Positions 27,262 to 37,078 are shown, counted from the first letter of the stretch. The stretch: DNA of 64,000 nucleotides from Neptunitalea lumnitzerae (GCF_027924185.1 NZ_BRVO01000002.1:682001-746000); one strand, 5' to 3'. Notes: generated by a model from the letters alone, not told the origin. Translations and numbers: made by a program.

Positions 27262-28323
27262 ATGGATTTTAATAAAAAGATAAATGCTTTTATAACATTA
27301 GGAAAATTCCTTGAACAGTTTTCTAACAACGGCATTATCAAAAAAGAAAACATTGAAAAGAACGATTTATTCTTCGATATATTTCAAGATCAGATAAACC
27401 TAGCATATTTACGCAACTCTTGGTTTACCAAAAAAGAGGTGCTTTTTGCTTGCGAAAGCTGGTCTGAAGCTTTAAAAGAAGAAAATATTACTACTTGGTT
27501 AGCAAAATATAACCTTACCTACAGTAAAGAACCTAAAAATATTGCCATTATTATGGCTGGTAATATTCCGTTAGTTGGTTTTCACGATTTTTTATCGGTA
27601 CTCATAACCGGTAATAAAGCTATTGTGAAACAATCTTCTAACGATAATGTGTTGTTACCTATTTTAGCTAAATACCTCCAAGAAGTATGTGAAGACTTTA
27701 AAGATTGTATTGTATTTACCGATGACAGATTACCAGAATTTGACGCTGTAATTGCAACAGGAAGTAATAATACTGCCAGATACTTTGAATATTATTTTAA
27801 AAACAAACCTAGTATTATTAGAAAAAATAGAAATTCTGTTGCAGTTTTAAATGGTAACGAAACAGAAGCAGAATTAAGATTACTAGGAGAAGATATTTTT
27901 AGGTACTACGGATTAGGCTGCAGAAATGTATCTAAATTATATGTTCCTGAGGGCTATGATTTTAAAAAGTTTTTTGAATCTATTTTTATTTTTAGTGATA
28001 TAATTAACGAGCAGAAATATGCTAATAATTATGACTATAATAAAGCAGTGTATTTAATGAGTCAGTTTAAATTATTGGAAAACGGCTTTTTAATGCTAAA
28101 AAAAGATGAGAGTTTTTCCTCTCCTATAGCTACACTATTCTACGAAGAATACGCAGATTCTGCTCATATTAGAAAAATATTAACGAACAAAAAAGATGAT
28201 ATTCAATGTATTGTTGGTAATTTAGCCGACTTTATTACTATTGATTTCGGGAAAACACAGAAACCACAATTATGGGATTATGCAGATAATGTGGATACTG
28301 TTGATTTCTTGTTAAAAATTTAA
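27262..28323 (+). CDS. LuxC-like acyl-CoA reductase
   Basis: A 353-residue aldehyde-dehydrogenase-superfamily protein of the LuxC/acyl-CoA reductase family, expected to reduce an acyl thioester to an aldehyde with NAD(P)H. I use the start at 27262 (MDFNKKINAF), since an upstream in-frame ATG at 27220 overlaps the promoter. Seen: a nucleotide-binding start IAIIMAGNIPLVGFHDFLSV, VIATGSNNTARYFEYYF, and the catalytic Cys220 in RYYGLGCRNVSKLY. Luciferase genes are absent, so bioluminescence is not implied. It precedes serC by 95 bp; the physiological substrate is unknown. Confidence 0.88.
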   Translation: MDFNKKINAFITLGKFLEQFSNNGIIKKENIEKNDLFFDIFQDQINLAYLRNSWFTKKEVLFACESWSEALKEENITTWLAKYNLTYSKEPKNIAIIMAGNIPLVGFHDFLSVLITGNKAIVKQSSNDNVLLPILAKYLQEVCEDFKDCIVFTDDRLPEFDAVIATGSNNTARYFEYYFKNKPSIIRKNRNSVAVLNGNETEAELRLLGEDIFRYYGLGCRNVSKLYVPEGYDFKKFFESIFIFSDIINEQKYANNYDYNKAVYLMSQFKLLENGFLMLKKDESFSSPIATLFYEEYADSAHIRKILTNKKDDIQCIVGNLADFITIDFGKTQKPQLWDYADNVDTVDFLLKI

Positions 28324-28418
28324 TAGAAAATTATGTGCTCTGTATTACAATTTAAAACAATATTTAGCACCTTTGTATTTTGTTTAACACAACTACTTTA
28401 TATTTAAGTTACAATTTT

Positions 28419-29483
28419 ATGAAAAAGCATAATTTTAGTGCAGGACCATGTGTTTTACCGCAAGAAGTTTTTCAGAAAGCTTCTCAGGCTCTTTTAAATT
28501 TCAACAATATGGATTTATCTATTATTGAAATTTCACACAGAGACAAGAATTTTATTGCGGTAATGGATAAAGCTCAGAATTTAGCGTTAGAGCTTTTAGG
28601 ATTGAAGGATAAAGGGTATACAGCATTATTTTTACAAGGTGGCGCTAGTATGCAATTTCTTATGACCGCGTATAATCTTTTAGAAAAGAAAGCAATTTAT
28701 GCTGATACAGGTACATGGTCTTCTAAAGCTATTAAAGAAGCTAAAATGTTTGGGGAGGTAGATGTGATTGCTTCTTCTAAAGATCAAAACTATAACTACA
28801 TTCCAAAAGGATATACTATTCCTTCTGATGCAGATTATTTTCACTGTACTTCTAACAATACTATTTTTGGTACCCAATACAAAGAGTTTCCAGAAGGTAG
28901 TATCCCAGTAGTATGTGATATGAGTTCTGATATTTTTTCTCGTCAATTAGATTTTTCTAAATTCGACTTAATTTATGCAGGTGCTCAGAAAAACATGGGA
29001 CCAGCAGGTGCTACGCTTGTTATTATTAAAGAAGACATTCTAGGAAAAGTTACTCGTAGCATTCCTTCTATGTTAAGTTATAAAGTGCACGCTGAAAAGG
29101 AAAGTATGTTTAATACTCCTCCTGTATTTGCTGTTTACGTGTCTATGCTAACTTTAGATTGGTTACAAAACTTAGGTGGTATAGCTGCTATTGAGAAAAT
29201 CAATAACCAAAAAGCAGCGCTTTTATATGCCGAAATTGATAGAAACCCATTATTTACTGGTTTTGCAGCAAAAGAAGATCGTTCTACTATGAATGCTACT
29301 TTTAACCTAGTAGACGATAGCCATAAAGAAGTTTTTGATAACTTATGGAAAGAAGCTGGTATTAATGGATTAAATGGGCACAGAAGTGTAGGTGGTTACC
29401 GTGCATCTATGTACAATGGTTTAACACTAGAAAGTGTTGAAGTATTAGTAGACACAATGAAGAAGTTTGAAAATACCTTATAA
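28419..29483 (+). CDS. serC: Phosphoserine aminotransferase
   Basis: Second step of serine synthesis: converts 3-phosphohydroxypyruvate and glutamate to phosphoserine, using PLP. I take the start at 28419 (MKKHNFSAGPCVLP), the usual N-terminus of the family, giving 354 residues. The PLP-binding Lys191 lies in IYAGAQKNMGPAGATLVII. Other family features are LQGGASMQFLMTAYNL, and NGHRSVGGYRASMYNGL near the C-terminus. It precedes serA by 22 bp, forming a serine operon. No serB-like phosphatase is in the window. Confidence 0.96.
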   Translation: MKKHNFSAGPCVLPQEVFQKASQALLNFNNMDLSIIEISHRDKNFIAVMDKAQNLALELLGLKDKGYTALFLQGGASMQFLMTAYNLLEKKAIYADTGTWSSKAIKEAKMFGEVDVIASSKDQNYNYIPKGYTIPSDADYFHCTSNNTIFGTQYKEFPEGSIPVVCDMSSDIFSRQLDFSKFDLIYAGAQKNMGPAGATLVIIKEDILGKVTRSIPSMLSYKVHAEKESMFNTPPVFAVYVSMLTLDWLQNLGGIAAIEKINNQKAALLYAEIDRNPLFTGFAAKEDRSTMNATFNLVDDSHKEVFDNLWKEAGINGLNGHRSVGGYRASMYNGLTLESVEVLVDTMKKFENTL

Positions 29484-29505
29484 TAATTAGTCAAGACATA
29501 TAAAA

Positions 29506-30462
29506 ATGAAAGTTTTAGCAAATGATGGTGTTTCACAAAGTGGAATTGATGCCTTAGAAAAAGTTGGAATAGAAGTTATTACAACAAAAGTAGCGCAAGA
29601 GCAACTTATTAATTACATCAACGAAAATGAAGTAGATGTAATCTTAGTTCGTTCGGCTACCAAAGTTAGAAAAGATATAATTGACGCTTGCCCTTCTATT
29701 AAAATTATTGGTCGTGGTGGTGTAGGTATGGATAATATTGATGTGGCTTATGCAAGAGAAAAAGGTATCCATGTAATCAATACTCCTGCTGCATCTTCAG
29801 AGTCTGTTGCCGAATTAGTATTCGCTCACTTATTTACAGGTGTTCGTTTTCTACATGATGCCAACAGAAATATGCCATTAGAAGGTGAAACTAAATTTGC
29901 CGCACTTAAAAAAGCATATGCTGCCGGTACAGAGCTAAGAGGTAAAACGCTTGGTATTGTAGGTTTTGGACGTATTGGTAGAGCTACCGCTAAAGTTGCC
30001 TTAGGTTTAGGTATGAAAGTAGTAGCTGCTGATAAGTTTGTAGACAAAGCAGAAATTAAAGTAGATTTCTATAATGGACAATACATTAATGTAGAAATTG
30101 AAACCATGCACATGGAAGATGTATTTAAACAAGCTGATTTCCTTACACTGCACGTTCCTGCTCAAGATGGATACGTACTAAGCACTAAAGAATTTGAATC
30201 TTTAAAAGATGGTGTTGGTATTGTAAATGCTGCACGTGGCGGTGTTATAGATGAAGTTGCCTTAATAGACGCTATAGAAAGTGGTAAAGTAGCTTTTGCT
30301 GGATTGGATGTTTTTGAAAACGAACCTACCCCAGCCCTTAAAGTACTAATGAACCCTAAAATTTCTTTAACTCCGCATATTGGAGCTGCAACTAATGAAG
30401 CACAAGATAGAATTGGTGTTGAACTTGCAGAGCAAATTATTAGCATCCTTCATTTAAGTTAG
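29506..30462 (+). CDS. serA: D-3-phosphoglycerate dehydrogenase, short form without ACT domain
   Basis: First step of serine synthesis, oxidising 3-phosphoglycerate with NAD. 318 residues of the D-2-hydroxyacid dehydrogenase fold. The Rossmann motif is TLGIVGFGRIGRATAKVA; the active site has Arg in VNAARGGVIDEVAL, Glu in LDVFENEPTP and His in LTPHIGAATNEAQDRIG. It lacks the C-terminal ACT regulatory domain of E. coli SerA, so serine feedback through that domain is not expected. A related 2-hydroxyacid dehydrogenase role is possible, but its position directly after serC supports SerA. A terminator follows at 30488. Confidence 0.93.
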   Translation: MKVLANDGVSQSGIDALEKVGIEVITTKVAQEQLINYINENEVDVILVRSATKVRKDIIDACPSIKIIGRGGVGMDNIDVAYAREKGIHVINTPAASSESVAELVFAHLFTGVRFLHDANRNMPLEGETKFAALKKAYAAGTELRGKTLGIVGFGRIGRATAKVALGLGMKVVAADKFVDKAEIKVDFYNGQYINVEIETMHMEDVFKQADFLTLHVPAQDGYVLSTKEFESLKDGVGIVNAARGGVIDEVALIDAIESGKVAFAGLDVFENEPTPALKVLMNPKISLTPHIGAATNEAQDRIGVELAEQIISILHLS

Positions 30463-30487
30463 TAAGAAAATTACACATTCATAATTT

Positions 30488-30520
30488 AAGCGGCCTTTTA
30501 TTTAAAAGGTCGCTTTTTTT
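30488..30520 (+). terminator. Intrinsic terminator of the serC-serA operon
   Basis: AAGCGGCCTTTTA (30488-30500) pairs with TAAAAGGTCGCTT (30503-30515, one G-U pair), followed by a T-run. Confidence 0.87.
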
Positions 30521-30618
30521 TACTCTATTCTCATTCTTCTTTTAACAAACTTTTAACCAAGTATGATTAAACCCAATGAGATATTTGCAATCCAAGATGA
30601 AATAACTAATTATCTATA

Positions 30619-33201
30619 ATGAAAAAACTCAAATTTCTAACATGTTTGCTATGCATGTTATCACTCTTTTCTTCTTTTGCCCAAGAAGGAAAAACAATTA
30701 AAGTTACTGGTACTGTAATTGATAGGGACACCAATGAGCCTTTAGAGTACGCTACCCTTGTTTTGCAAAATACAGCTACTCAACAAGTAACAGGAGGAGT
30801 TACCGATATGAATGGTAAGTTTAATGTAGAAACTACACCCGGAACTTATAACATTAGAGTAGAATTTATTTCTTATTCTACTTATCAGTTAAACAATCAA
30901 ACTCTTACCGCAGATAAAGATATGGGAGTGGTTAAATTAGGCTTAGACGTTGCGCAATTAGATGCTGTTGAAGTTTCTGCTGAAAAAACTACTGTTGAAT
31001 TACGTTTAGACAAAAAGGTTTATAACGTAGGATCTGATATGACTGTAAAAGGAGGTTCTATTACCGATGTATTAGATAATGTACCATCTGTTACAGTAGA
31101 TGTTGAAGGTGGTATTTCTTTAAGAGGAAATGAAAATGTTCGTATTTTAATTAATGGTAAACCTTCTGCTTTATCTGGTTTAGACAATAATGCATTACAG
31201 CAAATACCATCAGATGCTATTGAAAAGGTAGAGGTAATTACCAACCCATCTTCTCGGTACGATGCACAAGGTACGGCTGGTATCATCAACATTGTACTTA
31301 AGAAAGGAAAAGCTCTTGGTGTGAATGGTTCTGTAAATGCTTTTGCAGGTAACCCTGATAATTTTGGAGGATCTTTAAACCTAAACTTAAGAAGTCAAAA
31401 ATTCAATATTTTCACAAATACCTCGTACCGATACCGCAATGCTCCTGGTAATGCTTTGTACGAACAAGAAAACCTAGACCCGGATAATGGAACTACCACA
31501 GGGTTTCAAGATGAATATAGAAATTATGACCGCATGGGTAACAATTTCTCTACCAATGTTGGTGTTGAGTTTTATATTGACTCTACTTCGTCTATTACCA
31601 ATTCTGTAGTGTATAGAACACAAGATGGAACAGACGAAACCAATATCGATCTCTTTAACTACAATCCTAACAGAACTTTATTAACAAGACGTAACCGTTT
31701 TACCAAACAAGAGGATAACGAAGAAGCTTTTCAATATGCTCTAAATTATGAAAAACGCTTTAAAAAAGACGGACATAAATTGACGGTTGATTATCAATTT
31801 TCTAGAAATGATGAATTGGAAGACTCTTATATTAATGAAAGAGTAATTGGAAGTGATACCATTATTGCACCAGAAAGAACATTTCAAGATAATAATAATA
31901 ACAGCCACCTAGTTCAGGCCGATTATATTTTGCCTCTAGGAGAAAATGGAAATAGTCAGTTAGAAGCTGGTTATAGAGGAAACTTTAATGATTACGAAAC
32001 TGTTTTCCGTTATGGTCAACTTCTTGATGATGGTAGTTACAACGAAAACTTTGCTAATTATACTAATACCTTGTTTAACTATTCAGAAAAGATTAACGCT
32101 GCTTACATACAATATGGTACTAAATTAGGAAAATGGAATGTATTAGGTGGTTTACGTATGGAAGATACTAATATTAGTATTGAACCAGGACAAGATTATG
32201 ATGCTACTACTAAAAAGTATACCAATTGGTTCCCTTCTGTATTTTTAGGCTATGAATTCTCTGAAAAAACTCAACTTACTGTAAGTTATAGTAGACGTTT
32301 AAGAAGACCTTGGTCTCGTTTCCTGAATCCTTATCCTAATTATTCTAGTAACACCAACTTATTTCAAGGTAATCCAGATATTGATCCTACTTTTACCAAT
32401 GCATATGATTTAGGTTTTATTCAACGTTGGGATAAATTTACTTTAAGCACTTCTGCATACTATAACAGATCTACAGGAACTTTTCAGTTTGTTACTTTAG
32501 ATACCGATGATGTGGTTGAAATTGACAACCCAGAATATGACGAAAATGATCCGGTTAACGATCCTACTAGCCCTAACTATGATCCTACAGCACCAGCCGC
32601 TCAAGAAACTATTGAAGTTCCTGTTCAAGTGAGAACTCCATTAAATGTAGGTGTAGAAGAACGCTATGGTTTAGAATTTACTTCAACTTATAATCCTATT
32701 AAAAAATGGAGATTATCTGGTAACGTAAACCTCTTCCAACAAAATGTTATGGGTAGCTACTCTTACACCAATTATAACACTGGTTTACAAGAAGAAAAAG
32801 ATTTTAGTTCTAATAACTTCTCTTGGTTCGCAAGATTAACTTCAAAAGTTACTTTACCTGCTGCAGTAGAGTTTCAGGCAAATATGATGTACAGAGGGCC
32901 AAGTAAAAATGCACAAAGTGAGAATGAGGGTATGTTTTCCACCAATCTAGCATTTAGTAAAGAAGTATTTAATGAAAATGCTACTGTATCCTTGAATGTT
33001 AGTGACCTATTTAACTCTAGAAAACGTAGATCTACCACTTTTACAGATAGCGCCATTACTTATAGTGAATTTCAATGGAGAGAGCGTCAAATTACAGTGA
33101 ACTTTATGTACCGTTTCAATATGAAAAAGAATGATTTCAAAAGAAACCGTGGTAACGAACAAATGCCAGGTGGAGGAGACGATATGGAATTTGGCGGATA
33201 A
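30619..33201 (+). CDS. TonB-dependent outer-membrane receptor, OMP_b-brl_3 type
   Basis: An 860-residue outer-membrane protein. A signal peptide (1-21) is followed by a carboxypeptidase-regulatory-like domain (about 27-110; KVTGTVIDRDTNEPLEYATLVLQ) and a plug domain (about 125-230; VLDNVPSVTVDVEGGISLRGNENVRILINGKPSAL, then TNPSSRYDAQGTAGIINIVLKKGK). The remainder is a 14-strand-type barrel of the outer membrane beta-barrel family. It lacks a SusC signature and has no SusD partner, so it is not a standard glycan importer. The C-terminus carries a Gly/Asp/Met-rich tail (EQMPGGGDDMEFGG) beyond the last strand. It stands alone between terminators; the ligand is unknown. Confidence 0.9.
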   Translation: MKKLKFLTCLLCMLSLFSSFAQEGKTIKVTGTVIDRDTNEPLEYATLVLQNTATQQVTGGVTDMNGKFNVETTPGTYNIRVEFISYSTYQLNNQTLTADKDMGVVKLGLDVAQLDAVEVSAEKTTVELRLDKKVYNVGSDMTVKGGSITDVLDNVPSVTVDVEGGISLRGNENVRILINGKPSALSGLDNNALQQIPSDAIEKVEVITNPSSRYDAQGTAGIINIVLKKGKALGVNGSVNAFAGNPDNFGGSLNLNLRSQKFNIFTNTSYRYRNAPGNALYEQENLDPDNGTTTGFQDEYRNYDRMGNNFSTNVGVEFYIDSTSSITNSVVYRTQDGTDETNIDLFNYNPNRTLLTRRNRFTKQEDNEEAFQYALNYEKRFKKDGHKLTVDYQFSRNDELEDSYINERVIGSDTIIAPERTFQDNNNNSHLVQADYILPLGENGNSQLEAGYRGNFNDYETVFRYGQLLDDGSYNENFANYTNTLFNYSEKINAAYIQYGTKLGKWNVLGGLRMEDTNISIEPGQDYDATTKKYTNWFPSVFLGYEFSEKTQLTVSYSRRLRRPWSRFLNPYPNYSSNTNLFQGNPDIDPTFTNAYDLGFIQRWDKFTLSTSAYYNRSTGTFQFVTLDTDDVVEIDNPEYDENDPVNDPTSPNYDPTAPAAQETIEVPVQVRTPLNVGVEERYGLEFTSTYNPIKKWRLSGNVNLFQQNVMGSYSYTNYNTGLQEEKDFSSNNFSWFARLTSKVTLPAAVEFQANMMYRGPSKNAQSENEGMFSTNLAFSKEVFNENATVSLNVSDLFNSRKRRSTTFTDSAITYSEFQWRERQITVNFMYRFNMKKNDFKRNRGNEQMPGGGDDMEFGG

Positions 33202-33232
33202 GAATTCTAAAAAACATTAAACATAACTAAAT

Positions 33233-33266
33233 AAAAACGGGGACTAACATTAGTCCCCGTTTTTTT
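33233..33266 (+). terminator. Intrinsic terminator after the TonB-dependent receptor gene
   Basis: ACGGGGACT pairs with AGTCCCCGT around a 6-base loop, extended by A/T pairs, and is followed by seven T. Confidence 0.88.
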
Positions 33267-33331
33267 ATATGCGTAACTTTTTTAGCAATTGTTAACCTAT
33301 ATTTTATATTGTAAATAAGAAAAAATAAATC

Positions 33332-33363
33332 AAAAAAAAAGAAGCCGTTTGGCTTCTTTTTTT
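33332..33363. terminator. Intrinsic terminator of the 57-residue membrane protein gene
   Basis: AGAAGCC pairs with GGCTTCT around a GTTT loop, with A-run on one side and T-run on the other, so it works in both directions. The minus-strand stop codon of the small gene lies right at its edge. Confidence 0.85.
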
Positions 33364-33535
33364 ATTCTTCTAATTTAGCTTTTTTAGCATCTCTCTTTTC
33401 TTTTAAGAACTCCATAAGTCCTCCGCCTACCCAGTAAGGAACTACAAAGGTTAGCAAGAAGATCATTAACCAGAATCCTATAGTAAGGATAGTTAAAAAA
33501 GCTAAGAAGCCTAGATACTGTTGAAATTCAAACAT
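33362..33535 (-). CDS. Small membrane protein, 57 residues
   Basis: A complete short frame beginning MFEFQQYLGFLAFLTILTIG. It has one long or two short hydrophobic helices (about 7-35, including FWLMIFLLTFVVPYW), then a basic cytoplasmic tail (MEFLKEKRDAKKAKLEE). Immediately followed by a terminator and well separated from plus-strand neighbours. I do not recognise a named family and assign no function. The supporting signs are codon use like its neighbours, a normal membrane topology with positive tail, and the closely placed terminator. Confidence 0.7.
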   Translation of the reverse strand: MFEFQQYLGFLAFLTILTIGFWLMIFLLTFVVPYWVGGGLMEFLKEKRDAKKAKLEE

Positions 33536-33716
33536 AATTTCCGGAAATTTTCGAATTTAATTACAAATATAGTTTTATTTATGGGTTTTTAAAATGTTTA
33601 GAACAAAAGTTTTCAGAACATTTATCATGTAATTTATTTGCATTTTTACACGGCTATTTTTCTCTTTATTCCTTATTTTTGTTAGTATAATTATAATAAT
33701 AACAACACACATTCTC

Positions 33717-35117
33717 ATGGAATATAGAATAGAAAAAGACACCATGGGCGAAGTTAAAGTTCCTGCAGATAAGTTATGGGGAGCTCAAACAGAACGCTCT
33801 AGAAACAATTTTAAAATTGGTCCTTCAGCTTCAATGCCTAAAGAAATTATTGAAGGATTCGCTTACTTAAAAAAAGCGGCTGCCTATGCTAACCATGAAG
33901 CAGGTGTTTTACCTGTAGAAAAAAGAGATTTAATTGCTGCAGTTTGTGAAGAAATCTTAGAAGGTAAGCACAACGATCAGTTTCCTTTAGTTATTTGGCA
34001 AACAGGTTCTGGTACACAATCTAACATGAATGTTAATGAGGTAGTAGCAAACAGAGCGCATCAATTAGCAGGAAAAGTTATTGGTGAAGGAGAAAAAACA
34101 TTACAACCTAATGATGATGTAAACAAATCACAATCATCTAACGATACCTTCCCTACTGGTATGCACATTGCTGCTTACAAATTGATTGTTGAAACTACTA
34201 TTCCGGGTGTTGAACAACTTAGAGATACTTTAAAAGCTAAATCTGAAGCTTTTAAAAATGTAGTTAAAATTGGTAGAACTCACCTTATGGATGCTACACC
34301 ATTAACTTTAGGTCAGGAGTTTTCTGGTTATGTATCTCAATTAGATCACGGATTAAAAGCCTTAAGAAATACATTAGAGCACTTAGCAGAATTAGCTTTA
34401 GGTGGTACCGCTGTTGGTACAGGTATCAATACTCCTGAAGGATATGCTACACGTGTTGCACAATATATTGCTCAATTAACTGAGTTACCATTTACATCTG
34501 CTGCCAATAAGTTTGAAGCTTTAGCTGCGCATGATGCTTTGGTAGAAACGCACGGAGCTTTAAAACAATTAGCAGTTTCATTAAATAAAATTGCTAATGA
34601 TATTAGAATGATGGCTTCTGGACCAAGAAGTGGTATTGGAGAAATTATTATTCCTGCAAATGAGCCAGGTAGTTCTATTATGCCAGGAAAAGTAAACCCT
34701 ACACAATGCGAGGCTATGACTATGGTTTGTGCTCAAGTTATGGGTAATGATGTTGCGGTTACTGTTGGTGGTACACAAGGACATTATGAGCTTAACGTAT
34801 TTAAACCAGTAATGGCTGCTAATGTTTTACAGTCTGCTCGTTTAATTGGTGATGCTTGTGTTAGCTTTGAAGAGCATTGTGCTGCTGGTATTGAGCCTAA
34901 CCATACTCGTATTAAAGAATTGGTAAGCAACAGTTTAATGTTAGTTACTGCTTTAAATACTAAAATTGGTTATTACAAAGCTGCAGAAATTGCTAATACT
35001 GCACATAAAAACGGTACAACTTTAAAAGAAGAAGCTGTTAATTTAGGTTATGTTACCCCTGAAGAATTTGATGAGTGGGTTAAACCTGAAGACATGGTAG
35101 GTTCTTTAAAATCTTAA
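33717..35117 (+). CDS. fumC: Fumarate hydratase class II
   Basis: TCA-cycle enzyme that interconverts fumarate and malate, a homotetramer without an iron-sulfur cluster. 466 residues, full length. The superfamily signature [17 protein letters not shown] is present, as are [37 protein letters not shown] (catalytic His region) and the C-terminal [19 protein letters not shown]. It is a single gene, with a promoter-like element TATTTTTG at 33674-33681 and a terminator after the stop. Confidence 0.97.
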   Translation: MEYRIEKDTMGEVKVPADKLWGAQTERSRNNFKIGPSASMPKEIIEGFAYLKKAAAYANHEAGVLPVEKRDLIAAVCEEILEGKHNDQFPLVIWQTGSGTQSNMNVNEVVANRAHQLAGKVIGEGEKTLQPNDDVNKSQSSNDTFPTGMHIAAYKLIVETTIPGVEQLRDTLKAKSEAFKNVVKIGRTHLMDATPLTLGQEFSGYVSQLDHGLKALRNTLEHLAELALGGTAVGTGINTPEGYATRVAQYIAQLTELPFTSAANKFEALAAHDALVETHGALKQLAVSLNKIANDIRMMASGPRSGIGEIIIPANEPGSSIMPGKVNPTQCEAMTMVCAQVMGNDVAVTVGGTQGHYELNVFKPVMAANVLQSARLIGDACVSFEEHCAAGIEPNHTRIKELVSNSLMLVTALNTKIGYYKAAEIANTAHKNGTTLKEEAVNLGYVTPEEFDEWVKPEDMVGSLKS

Positions 35118-35145
35118 TTAACTTTATATTAGTTGCATATAAAGG

Positions 35146-35178
35146 CCGGAATCTATTAAATTAGGTTCCGGTTTTTTT
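35146..35178. terminator. Intrinsic terminator shared by fumC and the lipid kinase gene
   Basis: CCGGAATCTA pairs with TAGGTTCCGG (one G-U pair) around an AT loop, followed by seven T on the plus strand. It lies between two convergent genes; its T-run overlaps the lipid kinase stop. Confidence 0.82.
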
Positions 35179-36040
35179 ATTCAGGTACAGCTATTTCTAA
35201 TCTGTTAGGTAATATATAAGCTGTTACCTGTGTAACCTCATCACAAAATTCACCATCTACTTGAAAAGGAACTGGATTATTAGTAGTAACCGCTACCCTT
35301 TTTGTTGGATATATTTCTACAAAATCTTCTGATAACTCTTTTGGATTGTTTAATGTTTTTATCAATTCCACAATATCTAATTTTTTAAATACAAGCACTT
35401 CAAAAATTCCGTCGTCAATTTTACCTTGCGGATTTACAACTGCTCCTGTCCCAAACTTTTTACTATTAGCAAAAGATAGCATTATACCTTGCTCCTTTAT
35501 TTCTTTATCATCTAACTTAATGGTAAATTCATACGGTGCTTCATTTTTAAATAAGGTACTTACACTATTAATAGCATAGCCTACCTTACCACGTATAGAA
35601 CTCTTCTCATATTCTTCAATCAATTGTGCATTCAACCCCATATCGCTCATATGCAAACTTAACTTACCATCTACACAAACTGCATCAATAGTCCTAGTAA
35701 TACCATATAGGGCTATAGGTATAAACTCATTTTCTTTTTCTGAAATTCCTAAATCACTAGCCAAACCATTAGCAGAACCCGCTGGCAATATTCCTATAGG
35801 TAAACTACAATCTTCCATAGCCTCGGCTACTAATTTTACCGTACCATCACCTCCTGCTACCAAAACCCTATCAAATGATTTATTCGTTAGCTTTTGCTTT
35901 ATTTGTTCAAGGTCATTTACTCCAGTAGTTTCAAAAGTTTCTATAGAATCTTCATTTTCCAGACGCTCTCTTACATTGGCTATTAGACCGGTTTTATCTT
36001 TATCTCCGCTTATTGGGTTTACAATTAAGAAAAATTTCAT
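35177..36040 (-). CDS. Diacylglycerol kinase-family lipid kinase (YegS/BmrU-like)
   Basis: A 287-residue cytoplasmic/peripheral enzyme expected to phosphorylate diacylglycerol or a related lipid. The catalytic motif VAGGDGTVKLVAEA (GGDGT at 63-67) and the following ILPAGSANGLASDLGI are diagnostic of the DAGK_cat family. Conserved C-terminal elements include GYAINSVSTLF, DGIFEVLVF and PVPFQVDGE. It is divergent from an App1-type phosphatase gene (75 bp between starts), which could reverse its reaction. Exact lipid substrate is not determinable; sphingoid or undecaprenol-type substrates are alternatives. Confidence 0.9.
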   Translation of the reverse strand: MKFFLIVNPISGDKDKTGLIANVRERLENEDSIETFETTGVNDLEQIKQKLTNKSFDRVLVAGGDGTVKLVAEAMEDCSLPIGILPAGSANGLASDLGISEKENEFIPIALYGITRTIDAVCVDGKLSLHMSDMGLNAQLIEEYEKSSIRGKVGYAINSVSTLFKNEAPYEFTIKLDDKEIKEQGIMLSFANSKKFGTGAVVNPQGKIDDGIFEVLVFKKLDIVELIKTLNNPKELSEDFVEIYPTKRVAVTTNNPVPFQVDGEFCDEVTQVTAYILPNRLEIAVPE

Positions 36041-36115
36041 ATTTCTTTAATTAAGATTGTCTTTAAAATTACTTAGTTTTCAAGAGTTAAATAGTTATAC
36101 TTTCCTTAATATCTT

Positions 36116-37078
36116 ATGAAAATAGACTTAAAAATATACCGAGGCTACGCTAACAAACATTCTATAGTGATTAGTGGTCATGTATTTAAAAAATTAAGTC
36201 CGGATAGTTTTCAACTAGATCAAAAGTGGTACCGACATGCACTTACAGTGATACAAATGTTTAGAATTAAAACTTTAAAGAATGTAGACATTCATTTTAA
36301 TTTTAACGGACTAAAGGCACATACTAAAACTAAAGAAGATGGACAGTTTATTTTAAAGATACCATACAATATCACTCTAGATAGTGGTTGGCATCAATTT
36401 CAAATTACAGCAAAAACTGAAAACTCAGAAATTATTAAAAAAGGTGAATTTGTAAGACCATACCCAGGAGAATATGGAATTATAAGTGATATAGACGACA
36501 CTTTTTTAATATCCCATTCAGGTAATTTTTTTAAAAAGATATATGTTCTTCTCACCAAAAACGTACATAAGCGTAAAGTTTTTAACGATGTAGTAGACCA
36601 CTACCGTTTATTAAATTATCTAGGTAGAGAAAACAACGATACCAACAATGCGTTCTTTTACGTGAGTAGTAGCGAATGGAATTTATATAATTTTATTACT
36701 CAATTTACCAAAATACATAAATTCCCAAAAGCTGTATTAGCTTTAAAAGATATTAAAACAGGCATTGCCGATTTCTTATTTACCGGTGGCGGTAGTCATA
36801 ATCATAAATTTCATAAAATTAAAGAACTGGTTACCTTCTACCCTGAATTACGTTTTGTATTACTAGGCGACGACTCTCAAAAAGACCCGTTTATCTATGA
36901 GAATATCTGTAAAATGTTTCCAAAAAACATTAGTACTGTTTATATACGCCAAACAGGCTCCCAACAAAAACAAAAAGTTCTTACTGCCCTAAACACCATG
37001 AAAAGCTTAAACGTAAAATATTGCTACTTTACAAATAGCACAGATGCTATTAATCACACCAAAAAATATTTGGGTTAA
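36116..37078 (+). CDS. App1-type phosphatidate phosphatase (DUF2183) family protein
   Basis: A 320-residue HAD-superfamily phosphatase related to yeast App1. The catalytic motif DxDxT is Asp125-Ile-Asp127-Asp-Thr129 (GIISDIDDTFLIS). Further family features are YVSSSEWNLYNFI, TGGGSHNHKFHKI and the acidic LLGDDSQKDP. The N-terminal 110 residues form a beta-rich domain. There is no signal peptide, so it should act in the cytoplasm or at the inner face of the membrane. The divergent diacylglycerol-kinase gene suggests the pair controls phosphatidate/diacylglycerol balance; that is inference. Confidence 0.88.
   Translation: MKIDLKIYRGYANKHSIVISGHVFKKLSPDSFQLDQKWYRHALTVIQMFRIKTLKNVDIHFNFNGLKAHTKTKEDGQFILKIPYNITLDSGWHQFQITAKTENSEIIKKGEFVRPYPGEYGIISDIDDTFLISHSGNFFKKIYVLLTKNVHKRKVFNDVVDHYRLLNYLGRENNDTNNAFFYVSSSEWNLYNFITQFTKIHKFPKAVLALKDIKTGIADFLFTGGGSHNHKFHKIKELVTFYPELRFVLLGDDSQKDPFIYENICKMFPKNISTVYIRQTGSQQKQKVLTALNTMKSLNVKYCYFTNSTDAINHTKKYLG

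Noticed and set aside
27262-28323. Bioluminescence (lux) operon
   Set aside because: The LuxC-like reductase has no luxA, luxB, luxD or luxE partner; neighbours are serine synthesis genes.
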